DNA of 64,000 bases from Metaphire vulgaris (taxonomy: Eukaryota > Annelida > Clitellata > Crassiclitellata > Megascolecidae), in NCBI GenBank assembly GCA_018105865.1, contig CM030863.1, positions 927,501 to 991,500 on the forward strand, in the 5' to 3' direction. Under the pieces are notes generated by a model. It was not told the DNA's origin and did not search any database. It worked only from the letters and a program-made list of their open reading frames with translations. Positions 10,457 to 22,645 of this stretch are shown here, in pieces. Position numbers and translations under genes: made by a program. Within the stretch, counting starts at the first letter, position 1; each line of letters opens with the position of its first letter.

Positions 10457-10870
10457 AGGGGCTGTCCATTAATTATGTCAACAATTTTTGGCCAATTTTT
10501 GACCCCTCCCCTCTTTGTCAACAACTGTCAACTTTCAGTTACCCCACCCCCATAATTACGTCAAAAACGTTTGATCCCCCTCCAAGATCAATGGCAGGTC
10601 CCAATAACAAGGTTATTATTTTTGTGGTGATTACCATTTTTCCCTGTTTTGCTCATCGAGTGTCAAAATGTGGTGGTGATGACCTTTTTTGCCATGTGTT
10701 TTTCCATTGTAATAAGTAGTATTCCATGAAATTTTCTAATTTTTGATTATTTGTAAAAAGTGAAATTGTTGACGTCAATTTCTCTTGACCCCCCTCCCCC
10801 TGTCAACAGCTGTCAAACTTTTTCAAACCCCTCCCCTTTAAATTGTTGACGTAATTAATGGACAGCCCCT
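10457..10870. mobile_element. MITE with GGGGCTGTCCATTAATTA ends
   Basis: Long inverted repeats: GGGGCTGTCCATTAATTATG at the left and the reverse complement (TAATTAATGGACAGCCCC) at the right. A shorter copy lies at 25496-25629. No ORF; superfamily unknown. Confidence 0.88.
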
Positions 10871-11352
10871 ACAATGATTCGAATAGTTTAGGCTCGTGGC
10901 CTCAGTGAGTCATTCTTGTTTATTATTTCACAAATAGTTGTGGTGTCCTTATATAGCTAAGATTCTAGAGTATATATATATATATATATATATATAGGGT
11001 GTACATAGGGGCATCTCAACTTCGTCGGATCCGATTGGGGGGGGGACATCGTCGGCAGTCGAGGCCTTGAGGGAAACCCCAATTTCTGAAGACACATTTA
11101 GATTCAAATCATCACCTGTGAAACATTGCCGCAGAATGTTACAGTATATGGTTGAGTAGGATCTGCCCTGTATGAGAACCACTATATGCTCCACCATATT
11201 TTATAAGCAGGCCTGACGGGTGAACAGTCAGGTGTCAAATTTCCAGAAACACTCAAAAAATTTGTTTGACCTTTTGACATTGTAACCTGCACAAATTAAT
11301 TACCTGATAATTACACTCTTGAAACCTCATGAAAATCGACAAAAAAGCTGAT

Positions 11353-11580
11353 GGGGCCGTGCCTTCCCTATACGGGTTGGGACCGCGTTCGTGAGATTTC
11401 GTCCAAAACCAGTGAGTTGGGGGAGGGGGTTGTTATTAGATGGAGGAAAACGTACCACACAGCAGACCATGCATAAAGCGTTTGAGATGACGATCTTTTT
11501 TCTCGTCAAGACATTTGGGCCGAAAATGTGGAAATACGAAATATCCCTCTCCCCTATTCTGGAATCATAGCAACGCCACT

Positions 11581-11581
<1 letters not shown>
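11353..11581 (-). mobile_element. hAT-like MITE, right end clear
   Basis: Read on the - strand it starts CAGTGGCGTTGCTATGATTC, closely matching the start of the element at 22321. The far end is not clear. An (AT)n run (11582-11640) begins at the very next base. Confidence 0.6.

Positions 11582-11640
<59 letters not shown>
11582..11640. repeat. (AT)n microsatellite
   Basis: About 29 AT units directly abutting the end of a MITE. Confidence 0.95.
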
Positions 11641-11642
<2 letters not shown>

Positions 11643-12689
11643 GGCACAGATGCGTCATTCGGTTACTGTTCTCTAATCTAACCACATGCTGTCCAAATCA
11701 TAAATCCAGGTCAAATCCAGGGTATTATTGGTGGATATCGGTCAAAAGATGGGTTTTTAATCTTATCTATAAGCAATGCGAACATGCTGAGGCAAAGTTA
11801 CGGCCACACACGAGAACCAAGAAGCCGAGTATGGGAGATGGGAGAGAACTATTGCAGACGCGGATCTGGTAGTACTTTACAGAAAGGGTTCCTTGTAGTA
11901 AAGTGTTTTGTATATGAAGGCAGATAGTCTATCCTTTCAATGAAGCCACCACTGCTATAATAAATACGTTATTCTATAGTCTAATATCTATAAGTCTTAC
12001 AATACCACTCAAAAGCCTATAGTAGGGCCTACTTAGTACTTAGAGGCATACTTATATATATACGCAATCTGTCCACACTATCCCCTGATAAGGTGGGATG
12101 TGGGTTTTCACTCTGACTTTATACCTGAATACTATATAACGGTATGCTTATGACAAATTTGCCAGTGAAAATGCATGATAAAGAACCCGGAAAATAAAGA
12201 TCAAGAAGGGGTTTAGACAGAGGTGCCTAACGCTGCCTATATCGCATATATTGCTTACTAATCTAATTTATCCGCAGAATTCTTAATGAGGGAAACATCT
12301 AGAAAAGACGATCGGCCTAAAAGTAAATGGAATGATCTATTATAGGCCTTTTGGCCTATAGGCCTATACTGATATGCAAAAGACAGGTCGAAGCAGCACC
12401 GTTTCACGAAGCAACAATAATGTAATGATAACGAACTGTGAGAGTATCACTTTGAAAGTGGGCTTATCGATTGGGCAAGCAAAAATTCTAAATGAAAATT
12501 TCGTATGACATTTTCTAATCAGTAAACTCTTGATAAACCAATTCGGTTCGTTTCTTGCTTCGGCTAAACACCGCGAAATTCTGTAATCCAGACTGAAGCT
12601 GGTTCTACGCAATACGTGAAAATTTATCTACTTCACGAGCGCTTATTAACCGTTTCTTACCTACCTTCTGCATTTTTTACTTGATTAAA

Positions 12690-12981
12690 ATTCCCCGAGG
12701 GCGTTCGACGACGAAGGCACAGAGGGAGGAGCAATTGCAGTGGGCGTGGTCATGCGTGCCAAGCGCCACTGGCTTCCCGCCCCAGCCTATCGTCTGCCTG
12801 TAAACAGAGCGAAGCCGGTCGAGGTCCGTAGCCACCGCTGCCGACAAGCACTTGCGTCATAAATATTGGCATTTCGCCAGCGCCGAATGCAGCGAGAGTG
12901 GGCGGAACAAATGCGTACGAAGACAAATTTCGAGGCGGTAATATATATATATATATATATTTACACACTCACGACCGTCTT

Positions 12982-13012
<31 letters not shown>

Positions 13013-13181
13013 GGCTGTCTGTCTGTCTGTCTGCCTGTCTGTGCATTGCCGAGCCGTAGCGGTGGCTTACGAACCACCGCACGGCGAGAGAGTATTGATT
13101 GCGCGGGGCCAGCAGCTGCATGATGGCCTCGAGCGAGACAGGCGCTGATTGTACGGGGCCCGGGCGCTGTCTGGGCAGCCC

Positions 13182-13213
<32 letters not shown>

Positions 13214-13460
13214 ACTGAAGATATGACGAAGCCAGACTCAAAATGGCTGCGCTCGTTCGACTCCAACTGATAATCGTCACCGCCTTTGTTTCCTTTCGGC
13301 GTCTGTTTGTTAACCGCCTAGAGGAATCTTGGGGGGTGAAGCCACTCTTCCCAAGAGGGTACACTCGAAAGGAAAGCCCCCCTCCCCCCGGCCGAGGGTT
13401 AGAATGAACAATGCTGCCGTCGACGCCGGGGTTAAGCCCCTTGTTCAGGCGCTGTTGTTG
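12690..13460. promoter_or_regulatory. CpG-richer island with TGTC and CTG repeats
   Basis: Higher GC and CpG than the flanks, interrupted by (AT)n at 12942-12961, (TGTC)n at 12978-13041 and (GCT)n at 13183-13213. An AAAATGGCTGCGC (YY1-like) site lies at about 13240. It may be a promoter or a remnant exon; no protein recognised. Confidence 0.3.
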
Positions 13461-13730
13461 CCGCTCAAGATTTTATTTTAGCCAAATGCCGATAAAGGCC
13501 ACGTCACCGTGAGTCAGCAAAATATTGGCAGCGTTGTACTTCACCACACAGAGGCTGTAGGCTACTATGACTAACAGTATATCTGTCTGTCTGTATGTCT
13601 GTCTGTCTGTCTGTCTGTCGCATTTGAATATATTTCTGGTCTGTCTGTCTGTCAAACTCTGACAGTTATCTGGAGCCAAATTCTTGGCTCAAGCACAGTG
13701 ACAGTTATCCGGAGCCAAATTCTTTGCAAA

Positions 13731-13912
13731 CAGTGGCGGCTCCACATGGGGGCCCATACCCCCCCCTTATTGAATGCCTGCCCCTCCAGTGGTTCCCCTG
13801 TTGGAACCATATACTTATTACTATATACCTAGCAACATATGGCTCCCATTCTTAGAAATTTTCACCCCTCCACCACCCCACCCCCACTTGCCAAATCCTG
13901 AAGCCGCCACTG
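13731..13912 (-). mobile_element. hAT-like MITE (CAGTGGCGGC family), inverted
   Basis: CAGTGGCGGCTCCAC at the left and CTTGCCAAATCCTGAAGCCG running to CCACTG at the right, so the family's AGGATTTGGCAAG end is on the right. Flanks TTTGCAAA and TTCCTAAA match at only five of eight positions, so it is older than its relatives. Confidence 0.82.
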
Positions 13913-14168
13913 TTCCTAAACAAAGCAAAGGGACCAACGTGAAGAAAACGCCGGCCATGATGCCCTTGCTATCTATCCAGTCACAAAATTGCGATGCGAT
14001 GAATCTTATCTGACTTAGATCCAAAGGCGAAGAATTAAACGTGTCTTGAAAAACTGACGCTGGAAAATTTCTAAAGATTCCGCTTTTCCGGCCCAAAAAT
14101 CCATTCCTTTGGGATATTTCGACTGCCGAACGCTAGAGGGCTTGAACGAGGAATCCATTGCGATACTC

Positions 14169-14248
14169 TTAACCTCTTAACCGTGTATTTAACTGTAACT
14201 CAATGTAAATTGGACGGATATATCCGGGATCCCCAGTTAAGGGGTTAA
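14169..14248 (-). mobile_element. 80-bp TTAA-flanked MITE, copy 1
   Basis: TTAA at each edge, then short inverted repeats ending CAGTTAAGGGG at the right. The core carries GGACGGATATATCC. The reverse complement matches copies at 31669 and 40932 over the whole 80 bp. TTAA targets plus CCCC...GGGG ends suggest a piggyBac-type miniature element (inference). Confidence 0.85.
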
Positions 14249-14360
14249 AACTGCACCGGTGCTAACTATGCAAGACGTAGCCTACAATGCAATCCCAAAC
14301 AGAAGAAATGTGGACATTTCAGCTTCGCCATCCATACAGCATACACTGATAAGTTATAAC

Positions 14361-14530
14361 CAGGGCGCGATTTGCGAGGGGGAAGGGGGAATCTTCCCCC
14401 CTCCCCCACTGCCAAACTGCACCCCCCTTACTGCTACATCCCCCCACTGCTACATTTCCCAACAACTACACTCCCCCAAGCTCGACATATTCCCCCCCCC
14501 CCACTGCTCCAGGTCACAAATCGCACCCTG
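14361..14530. mobile_element. hAT-like MITE, 170 bp
   Basis: Inverted ends CAGGGCGCGATTTG and CAAATCGCACCCTG with a perfect 8-bp duplication GTTATAAC (14353-14360 and 14531-14538). The interior is C-rich. Confidence 0.93.
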
Positions 14531-15262
14531 GTTATAACAGGAACTGAATATAAGCTTACACTGTTGTGTCTGGAAAAAGGGAACCACCAAACATTCTGTC
14601 GCAATATCTACCTCGAATCTGCACCGATTTATTTAGACCAAATTTTAAACACATAAAGATACATCTATCTGTGTCATTAGCGCAGAATTTCATTAGAATC
14701 CGTTTACTATTTACTATCCGTTTTAAGGATTTGTAACATTTGCGGTCAGCTGATTAAAGATTACATCTTTCTATTTATTGGCTGGCGTCATTTCTACCTC
14801 ATTGAGTGTGTTGACAAACAAAATGTTTCAATTTAATTTTATATTAGAATCCAAATGAGGTCTGGCTTTTAAATTTTTGAAATAAATGACCTAAATTATA
14901 TTTTATAATTATCTAAAGGGTTCCTCTTCCCGGACAATGTACTGTATTACAGTATACACTCACTGATTTCTTATATTATGAGTCTTATAGAACTTATAGT
15001 AAGCACTTGACTTAATGCTCCATTAATGTCGGGACAGGCACTTCTTCTGTAATTCGTTTTCATTCGCCAGGGGGCGTAGCTATTGTATCATAAAAAATAC
15101 AAGGCGCCTCATAATCACAAAAGAAATGCCGACGAGTGTAGGCTCTACCTGACACTTGACTCATCACAGGCAGTGCTCTGATTCGTGCGAAGACTGGCGG
15201 GGGGGGTGAATCCATCAGAGTCGACCCTCCCCCCACCAACCGATTCCATCCACTAAGGGTAA

Positions 15263-15398
15263 GGGTTCATCCATAAAGTACGTACGCAAAAGTGATATTT
15301 TCAACCACCACCACCCGCGTTGCACACCGTACATACGCAAAATATCCTAAATCCAACACCCCTCGCCTTCAGTTAGTAAGCACTATATGGATGGCCCA
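15263..15398. mobile_element. MITE with GGG..CATCCATA ends
   Basis: Left GGGTTCATCCATAAAGT, right TATATGGATGGCCC: imperfect inverted repeats. The right end is shared with the element ending at about 63785. Confidence 0.55.
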
Positions 15399-15685
15399 TT
15401 GATTGCCATTTACCAGGAAAGGTACAGGAGAACTTCGTTATAACGGACGCGGTTATAACGCATATTCGTATTATAACGTACGACAATATACGGTCCCGTG
15501 TGATGCGCTACTTTATTGTATAATATTGGATGTAACGCTGTAGATTGGGATCTAACGGATCTTAGTTTGGATGCGTGAAGCGATTGGTTCCAGACATTGT
15601 ACATCCAATACACAGTACTTCAACCTATACAGTATACACAGTATTGTACTTGACGACTTGACGCAGTACCAAAGTGCCTGTGGAG

Positions 15686-16578
15686 CAGTGATGGGTAATT
15701 GCCCTTTTTTATCTAATTAATTAGAATTAGAATTAGTTGAAATTTTACAATTACAATTAGAATTAGAATTAGCAAAATTTCACAACCAATTAATTAGAAT
15801 TAGAATTAGATACTTTCTAATTCAATTAGAATTAGCAATTGGAAGTGCAGTGATAAAAATTGCGATGCATTTTAATGTAATGGCGAAAATTAATTTCATC
15901 CTCCGTAATCTAGATTATATCAGAATTGCATTTTGCAAGTAAAAGTGACTCAAACAAAGTATCATCTAGTCGATTTCATTTTCTCCTATCATTAAGAATA
16001 AATCCACTGCACTAAATGATCTTTCAATAGCAGCAGATGTGGCCGGTACAATATGATGCTGCAAATGTAGCTGGTATAAACAGGAAAGTTCAATTTATGG
16101 TCCTCCCAAAAAGAAATACAATTAGTGTTCATATTGGTTGGAGTATATAAGTAACTTTGGAGCTCTTCAGTTTCTGTTGACGCCAGCAAAGTTTCTTCCA
16201 TATATCCAAATAGATCGTTGTGGGACTTAATTTGAGGTGTGACTGATTTGTCATTGTCCATAGCTGGTGTCAAAGGTGTATTGTTTATCTGCTTTGAAAC
16301 TGAATTTACTTGGTGTTTAATTTGTCCTTGAACAAAATATCCTTCCTCAGCACTCTCTATCCACTTGAGTTTGAATCGTGGCTCCAAAGCACTTGACACA
16401 AGCAAGTGTGCTAATTAGGCAACTAATTGTTTTTTTCAATTACAATTAGCAAGCTAGTCATTAGAATTAGAATTAGAATTAGCAATATTTTGGAAGTAAT
16501 TGATTAGAATTAGAATTAGACAGATAGCTAATTCATTAGCTAATTAATTAGAATTAGAAATTGAATTACCCATCACTG
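15686..16578 (-). mobile_element. Decayed hAT element, 893 bp
   Basis: Inverted ends CAGTGATGGGTAATTGCC and GAATTACCCATCACTG, bounded by a perfect 8-bp duplication CTGTGGAG (15678-15685 and 16579-16586). Both subterminal regions are packed with AATTAG hexamer repeats, and the middle carries a broken transposase C-terminus on the - strand. It looks like an internally deleted, non-autonomous copy. Confidence 0.93.
15992..16405 (-). pseudogene. hAT transposase C-terminal dimerisation fragment
   Basis: The 137-codon frame contains ALEPRFKLKW, then SFWEDHKLNFP, the usual lead-in to the hAT C-terminal dimerisation region. Near 16090 the frame breaks: the next conserved block (VPATSAAIERSFSAV, 16011-16050) is in another - strand frame. 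The N-terminal and catalytic parts are absent. Inactive. Confidence 0.85.
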
Positions 16579-17014
16579 CTGTGGAGTTCGTCATGAGAGT
16601 TGATGTCATGGTTAAGTATTGAAAGAAGCTGGTCACTGCTGGTCACTGTTCGGTCATTGATAGTAAGTCACTGATTTTTGGGTCTGAAGCAAGAAGAGAA
16701 ACTAGCTAGATAAATTTTCAATTGGGTCTGGGGGCCATATGCCCCTGTGTGACTTGCCCCTACCCTTCGATGGGGTTACTTTCATTACGCAAGCGCTTTC
16801 ACTGTACTGTCACAAAATTAGACATTTTTCCAAAAGTATACATTTATATTCGACGTTACCCTGAAATAATCAGAATCTACTCGGAAATCTACTCAGAATC
16901 GACTTTACCCTGAAATAATGAGAATCTACTCAAAAATCCACTCAGAAATAATCATAATCTAAATCTACTCTGAATCTACTCATAATAAGATGAGCAACGT
17001 TGTATTAATGCAGA

Positions 17015-17016
<2 letters not shown>

Positions 17017-17082
<66 letters not shown>
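17017..17082. repeat. (AT)n microsatellite
   Basis: About 33 AT units. Confidence 0.95.
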
Positions 17083-17084
<2 letters not shown>

Positions 17085-18114
17085 TGTATACTGTAAAAGT
17101 CACCGCAGAACGTCCTCAATGAAGCGCTCTTACAACGTCAGATAGGCCAGACATGGCAATGGGTCACGGGGTCAAACGAGGTCACGTGAGTCATTCTGAG
17201 CGACCTCTTGCCATTTCCGAGATTCGCAATAAGACATGCAAAAAACGCAAACAAAACGACACGAACGAATAAAGAGACAAAATGGAGGACATGCAGTTGT
17301 GAAGCCACACGGCGTATAGCAACAGTAAAGACACGTCTCGAAGCCGATGTCCCATTGAGACGGCGGAATAGTGTGGTCTTATAAGACACCGATTCTTCGT
17401 GATCTTACTTACTACTGTACTGTATTGAGGAGGTTATACTTGGCCAAAGTCAATTTCGCATTTGAAAATTTAAAACTAAAAAAAGCCTGTGGATTATTAT
17501 TAATTGTGTGCGCAGATCTCAAGTGTAAAACTCCCAACTGCAATGTCTGAAACAGGCAACATGCATCATGCAGAGGCGTAGAACACGGGGGGTGGGGGGT
17601 GGGGACTGCGGGGCACGGTCCCACCCAATAATTAGTGAGGGGGTTTACAGTATCATTTACCCCCCCCCCCCCAATGTTTTCTTCTTCTTTGCCTCTTTAA
17701 CGTTCTAAAAGTCTGACAATCAAAAGAAAAAGGTCATCACTAAAGTTGAAACACATTTATGAGTGGGTAAACTTTTTTAAAATTTTCTATCCCCTCCCAA
17801 TGCTGATGGGACGAATGCACCCCTGTGCACGGACGGACAAAATGCTTTGGAGGATCAAAATTTGTCGACATCGGACGAAGAGGGTTGATACCTGTAACCT
17901 TCTGTCAGAGGGATTGATCTTTGCGGGTGCGGTGGGGTTGCGGGAGGTGGTTTTGTGACCCAATCAAGGTGGGTAACCGATCAATTTCATAAAGAAAATA
18001 CAGTAACACAAGTTTTATACGACACAACACGATACTAACAAGAAATGAAAACTACGACCAGAAAAGAAAAAGAAAAAGAACGGAAAAAGCGCCCTCTGTC
18101 GATCGCCGCAGCAG

Positions 18115-19008
18115 TCATCTGTTGTCGAAGAGCGGAAATGACGTACGCAGGACGTCGCCGTCGCCGGACCGCTTCGACGATTCGCGCCACTTCCGGTCAC
18201 GTGACTCCTTCGTCGTCAGTTCGAGCGGCGCGTCGAAACCGTTGGCGACGGCCGGAAATCGTTTCGTCGTCATCGTCGTCGTCGCGATGACGTCACACGA
18301 CGCTCGACCGCTGGCTTCCGGTGGGGGGTTGGCGGGGGCGGCGGCGGTGGGAGCGTTGACCCCCGGGGCCTCCCTGACGGTCGGTGCAGCGATGACCGCC
18401 GGAGGAGTCCTTTGGACCGGGCGTCGGCGATTCTCTCCGTTCGGCGCCGAGACATTGCTGCCGTTGCTGTTGCTGCTGTTGCGGCCGCCAGGTCTCGAAG
18501 TATCGAGTCCGTCGTACATGGTCTTAAGGCGCTTGATAGAGGGCGCCAGGAGGCAGAAGGGCACCGCCGCCTGAGGGTGGCGGTCGAGAGGGGGCGCTGC
18601 TGCTGATGATGATGATGCTCCCGCTGCCGCCGCCGGGGACTTGGTGGGACTCGGGAAGCAGCAGCGACGGGACTTGACGTCGAAGCCGGCCGTCGAGCAC
18701 ATCAGCACCCTTCGCAGTAGACTGTTCGCCTTATTGTCCGTCGTCTGGAGGGCGGGGCGTGGATTCGGAGGCCCTCCCCGCAGCACGCACCATTCTCCTG
18801 CACCCGACCGATTCCGCCCTCTGCCCGGAAACACAAAGTCCCGCTCCACCGGACAGGGACGCCCAACCACCCCACGCGGCGGCGGCGGCGGCGGTGGTGG
18901 GGGCGTTGCCATGGAAACCCGAGGACTGGCGACGACGACGACGTTGCCCATGACAACGGGCGAGATTTGCCGCGGCCGCAGCTGTTGAATAATCGTCTCG
19001 AGGCTCTT
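18115..19008 (-). CDS. PCGF-B C-terminal segment in +1 frame
   Basis: The +1 frame is open from about 19179 to the stop at 18115-18117. It carries KSLETIIQQLRP, matching RLESVISSLKP of PCGF-A, a poly-Pro run, and NGFDAPLELTTK near the end. An AG acceptor (GAAGACAG) lies directly before KSLETII at 19008, with a CTGAAC branch-like site and a pyrimidine-rich stretch before it, so a short intron is plausible; the donor is unclear. Confidence 0.7.
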   Translation of the reverse strand, partial: KSLETIIQQLRPRQISPVVMGNVVVVASPRVSMATPPPPPPPPPRGVVGRPCPVERDFVFPGRGRNRSGAGEWCVLRGGPPNPRPALQTTDNKANSLLRRVLMCSTAGFDVKSRRCCFPSPTKSPAAAAGASSSSAAAPPLDRHPQAAVPFCLLAPSIKRLKTMYDGLDTSRPGGRNSSNSNGSNVSAPNGENRRRPVQRTPPAVIAAPTVREAPGVNAPTAAAPANPPPEASGRASCDVIATTTMTTKRFPAVANGFDAPLELTTKESRDRKWRESSKRSGDGDVLRTSFPLFDNR

Positions 19009-21196
19009 CTGTCTTCGCACGCACTTATTATTTCCGTTCAGCGCAGCGCCGGTGGCGGCGGTGGGAGGTGGAGACGGTGGTGCATCTGTCCACCGCCGCC
19101 GCTGACCACGACGCCCCACCGCCGCCGACCACAACCAGCGTCTCGGCCGCCCTAGCGTCCGGCGATGACTCATCGGTCACGCGGTCACGTGACGGAAACC
19201 CGTTCGAATGACCGAGGGTCGACCTCTCGGCTGCGGCCGGATGACAGTTGCTCTTTGTCTTGGGGCGAGACGGGTCGCCGGGGTCGGCAGGTGGTTGCCC
19301 CGCTGCCGGGCGGCACTGCTGGACACACGCCTTTTCCGGGGGGCGAGAGAGACCGTGCGCTTTGCTGAAATCAGGACACTCGACTTTCGGGACGATGTCG
19401 ACCGAATCAGTTCCGCCGGACAGTTTCCTTGCACCACTGGATCCGACCTGGACGGGGCCCTGCCTGGTCAGTGACCCGCTGGAGCCCCCTTTGCGCTCCT
19501 CGGGCCCGTTGTTCTTCTGGGCGTGGTTGATGAAGACGGTGATGGAGGTGCTGAAGCAGAGACAGTTCTCGCATCTTCTGCTGCTGATGCTCGTCCTTCC
19601 TTCGATGTTCTCCTCTTTGTGTCCGCACTGTGGACAGAAGGTGTCGGCGACAGAAACCCCGTTGCTCCGAGCACCCGTCGTATTGCCTCCTTCTGACCTA
19701 GCGCCACCTGTTGACGATAATTCCTCCTTGGAACCGTCTCTGTCTAAACTCTTCTGTTCCTTATTTGGTTCTTTGCAAACAACCGGTGCAAAGTCGAGAA
19801 ATGAGCGCGTTTTAGTTGTCGCAGTGTTGCTAGAATATTCTTCCGTATCTTTGACAGTTTGCGTTGGTTGGACCACACCGTCGCTGTTCTCGGACCCAGC
19901 CTCCCGTTGGTCGGATGGCGGAGGAACATTCTGGATCTCCGACCCAAAAACTTGTCCAGAAGTCACTTCGGGCCTTCCTTCAGAAGGACCGGTCAGGCGG
20001 TCTATTCCAGGTGGATCGACGACAGGTGAGCACAGTGGCACCGATCCAGGTGCTGCACCGTCCGTTGTCCTGTTTACGTCCACCGGATCACAGCAGGTCC
20101 CTCCTCCTCCTCCTCCTCCTTCGAGGCGCGAATCCCTGAGGGAGAAGAGGGTGGCATCACCGGACACGGTCAACGCCTGATGCTCGGCGATGTCTGCTGG
20201 ACGAAAACCAGAACCGACATCTTCGGACAATGCCCCTTCCACCTGCATCGACACTTCCGCACCTGTTGCTACTACCTGAGAAGCGCCACTGCCACCACCA
20301 GGGTCAACCGGAACACCTTCTTTTCCGGGAACCACGGAAACACCGGTCGATGGCAAAAGAGTCTGACGTGGTGTGCCTGGTCCATTCTGATGGCGCCGAA
20401 ATCGTTTTTTCAGGGGGGAAGGCGAAGAAGAAGAAGAAGGAGGAGAAATAGAAATAGAAGACAGCGGCGCGGAAAGATGTTTCAGTTTCGGCGGCCTTCC
20501 TCTCTTCCTCGGGATCTTCGTCTCTAGACCCAGCGACGCATTTCCTGCCGGCGGACTCAGCAGGGCGCGTCCAGAAGAACAGACGGACGTCGTAACGGAA
20601 GTCCCAAGGTTCGCTCTCGACGACAACGACGGCGACGACGACGACATCCCGGAAGCCACTGATCCGGAAAACTTTCCGCTTGACCGATCACCCTCTTCCC
20701 TCGAATTCCGACACGGTTCGGTGACCCTCGTATAGAGTTCACGAAGCCCGGAACTCAACTGAACGATTGTGTAGCAGAGAAGCATCGGCTCGATCTAAAC
20801 ACCAACCACAGTACAGACGAACTCTGTATAGTCAGTTGCGGTGCGGGTCGGTCTAAAATAACCCCAACTTTTTCAATTTCCAGAGGGAGGGTCGGTCACC
20901 CCCGGGAAATCTAAAACCCGAGTACACCGTGACTGTATATCAAATATTAAATTGGATATTCATAAGTAGTTCAGTAAATTATAAAAAAGTTCACTAATTA
21001 ATGTAAAAATGCGATAATATAAATAGTTTTAGGCAGGCAAAGTGAGTGATAATCCGCACCTGTGCCCATCCGTAGCTGCAGGCGACGTCTGCAATGGTGT
21101 AGGCGTCTGCAATCAGGTTATCCTTGTAGAAGATTTTCACCTAAAAATCAGAAACAATACTTCATCCTAGAAACTCCTAACCTCAGGCGCCACCAG

Positions 21197-21230
<34 letters not shown>

Positions 21231-21321
21231 TATCATCATCATCATCACCACCACCACCACCACCACCATCACAGGCATCGTAAGGCTGTTCCATCTGGTA
21301 TTACAAGATCACAATCATTAT

Positions 21322-21396
<75 letters not shown>

Positions 21397-21540
21397 AGTA
21401 ATCTTTAATTATAATCATTGCAATCATAATATAAATATTCAAGTAATCAATGTTTCCAAATGGAACAACATTACCAGGTGCAATGTCGATAAAAAATACT
21501 ACACAAAATACATGAAAATAATCCAAGTAAATTACGCGTG

Positions 21541-21626
<86 letters not shown>

Positions 21627-22558
21627 ACCTCCAGATGGGGACCAAGACCCAATTTGTTTTCAATGAAGCGCTTTAATATTCCAATAGTGACGGCCGCTTG
21701 ACATTGCAAATAGCGGACACTCGATTCCTATTCAACACAAACAGGAGGATTCCACGTCCATAATCATCATCGCCATCTCTAACCGTTTCTAACATCAGAG
21801 CTCGAATTGCTGGGGGGTTGGGGGGTTCAACCCCCCCTTTAAAATGGTATACCAGTGGTATTTACATAAGGCAGTGGGACTGTCTCTGATAATACTCGCC
21901 ATGACCCCCCCTTTCATTTTCTCACAATTCGAGCACTGTCTAACAGAATCTCTAACCCACTACTGTCGTTGCTCTAAGCACCACTACTCTTATAGTCATT
22001 GCTGTCGTTGTATTTTGTAGTCGTCGTCGTCAGAAGAGGGGTATATTCGGTATAGAACTATAGATGCCAATAGTAGGAAGATCCAACAGTATAGGTGAAC
22101 GTAATGTGAATTAAGGTGGAACGATGTAGAAAGGGATAAGAAAGAAGCAGCCCATGCAGAAGAGGAATGAACAACCTCCTGCAGAATTAAAGGTAAAAAC
22201 CTTAGTTGTGTCCCTGTTGCATTACTATAATCTTCAAAGTCATCGTCAATGATTCATCGTCTTAATAATATTCTTAATAGTAGTACTAATAGGCCTACTA
22301 CTACCACTACCAGTACTATTCAGTGGCGTTGCCACGATTCCGGAATAGGGGGGGAGGAGATCGAAAATCTCTGCATGGTAAAAAGTCTCCAATGAGCAAA
22401 AAATGTCATCAAGTCATTCTTTGCATATTCAAGTATTCTCCTCAATCATGCTACTTACCCACCCACACCCACCCACCCCACCCCACCAAAATTCTAACGG
22501 TTTTTCGCAAACCCCACGAATGGTCCCAGCCAGAAAAGGGGTCCGGCCCCCCACGTGG

Positions 22559-22645
<87 letters not shown>

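Larger units (their letters stand above)
8932..18114. other. Intergenic region between the two PCGF genes
   Basis: No host gene recognised. It holds a SINE, several hAT-like MITEs, a TTAA-flanked MITE, a decayed hAT element, (AT)n runs and a GC-richer patch at 12.7-13.5 kb. Stretches 11.65-12.65, 14.53-15.26 and 16.6-18.1 kb show nothing recognisable beyond an (AT)n run at 17017-17082 and scattered C or G runs. Confidence 0.6.

Noticed and set aside
19248..20180. 310-residue + strand ORF within PCGF-B
   Set aside because: Antisense shadow of the Ser/Pro-rich tail of PCGF-B.
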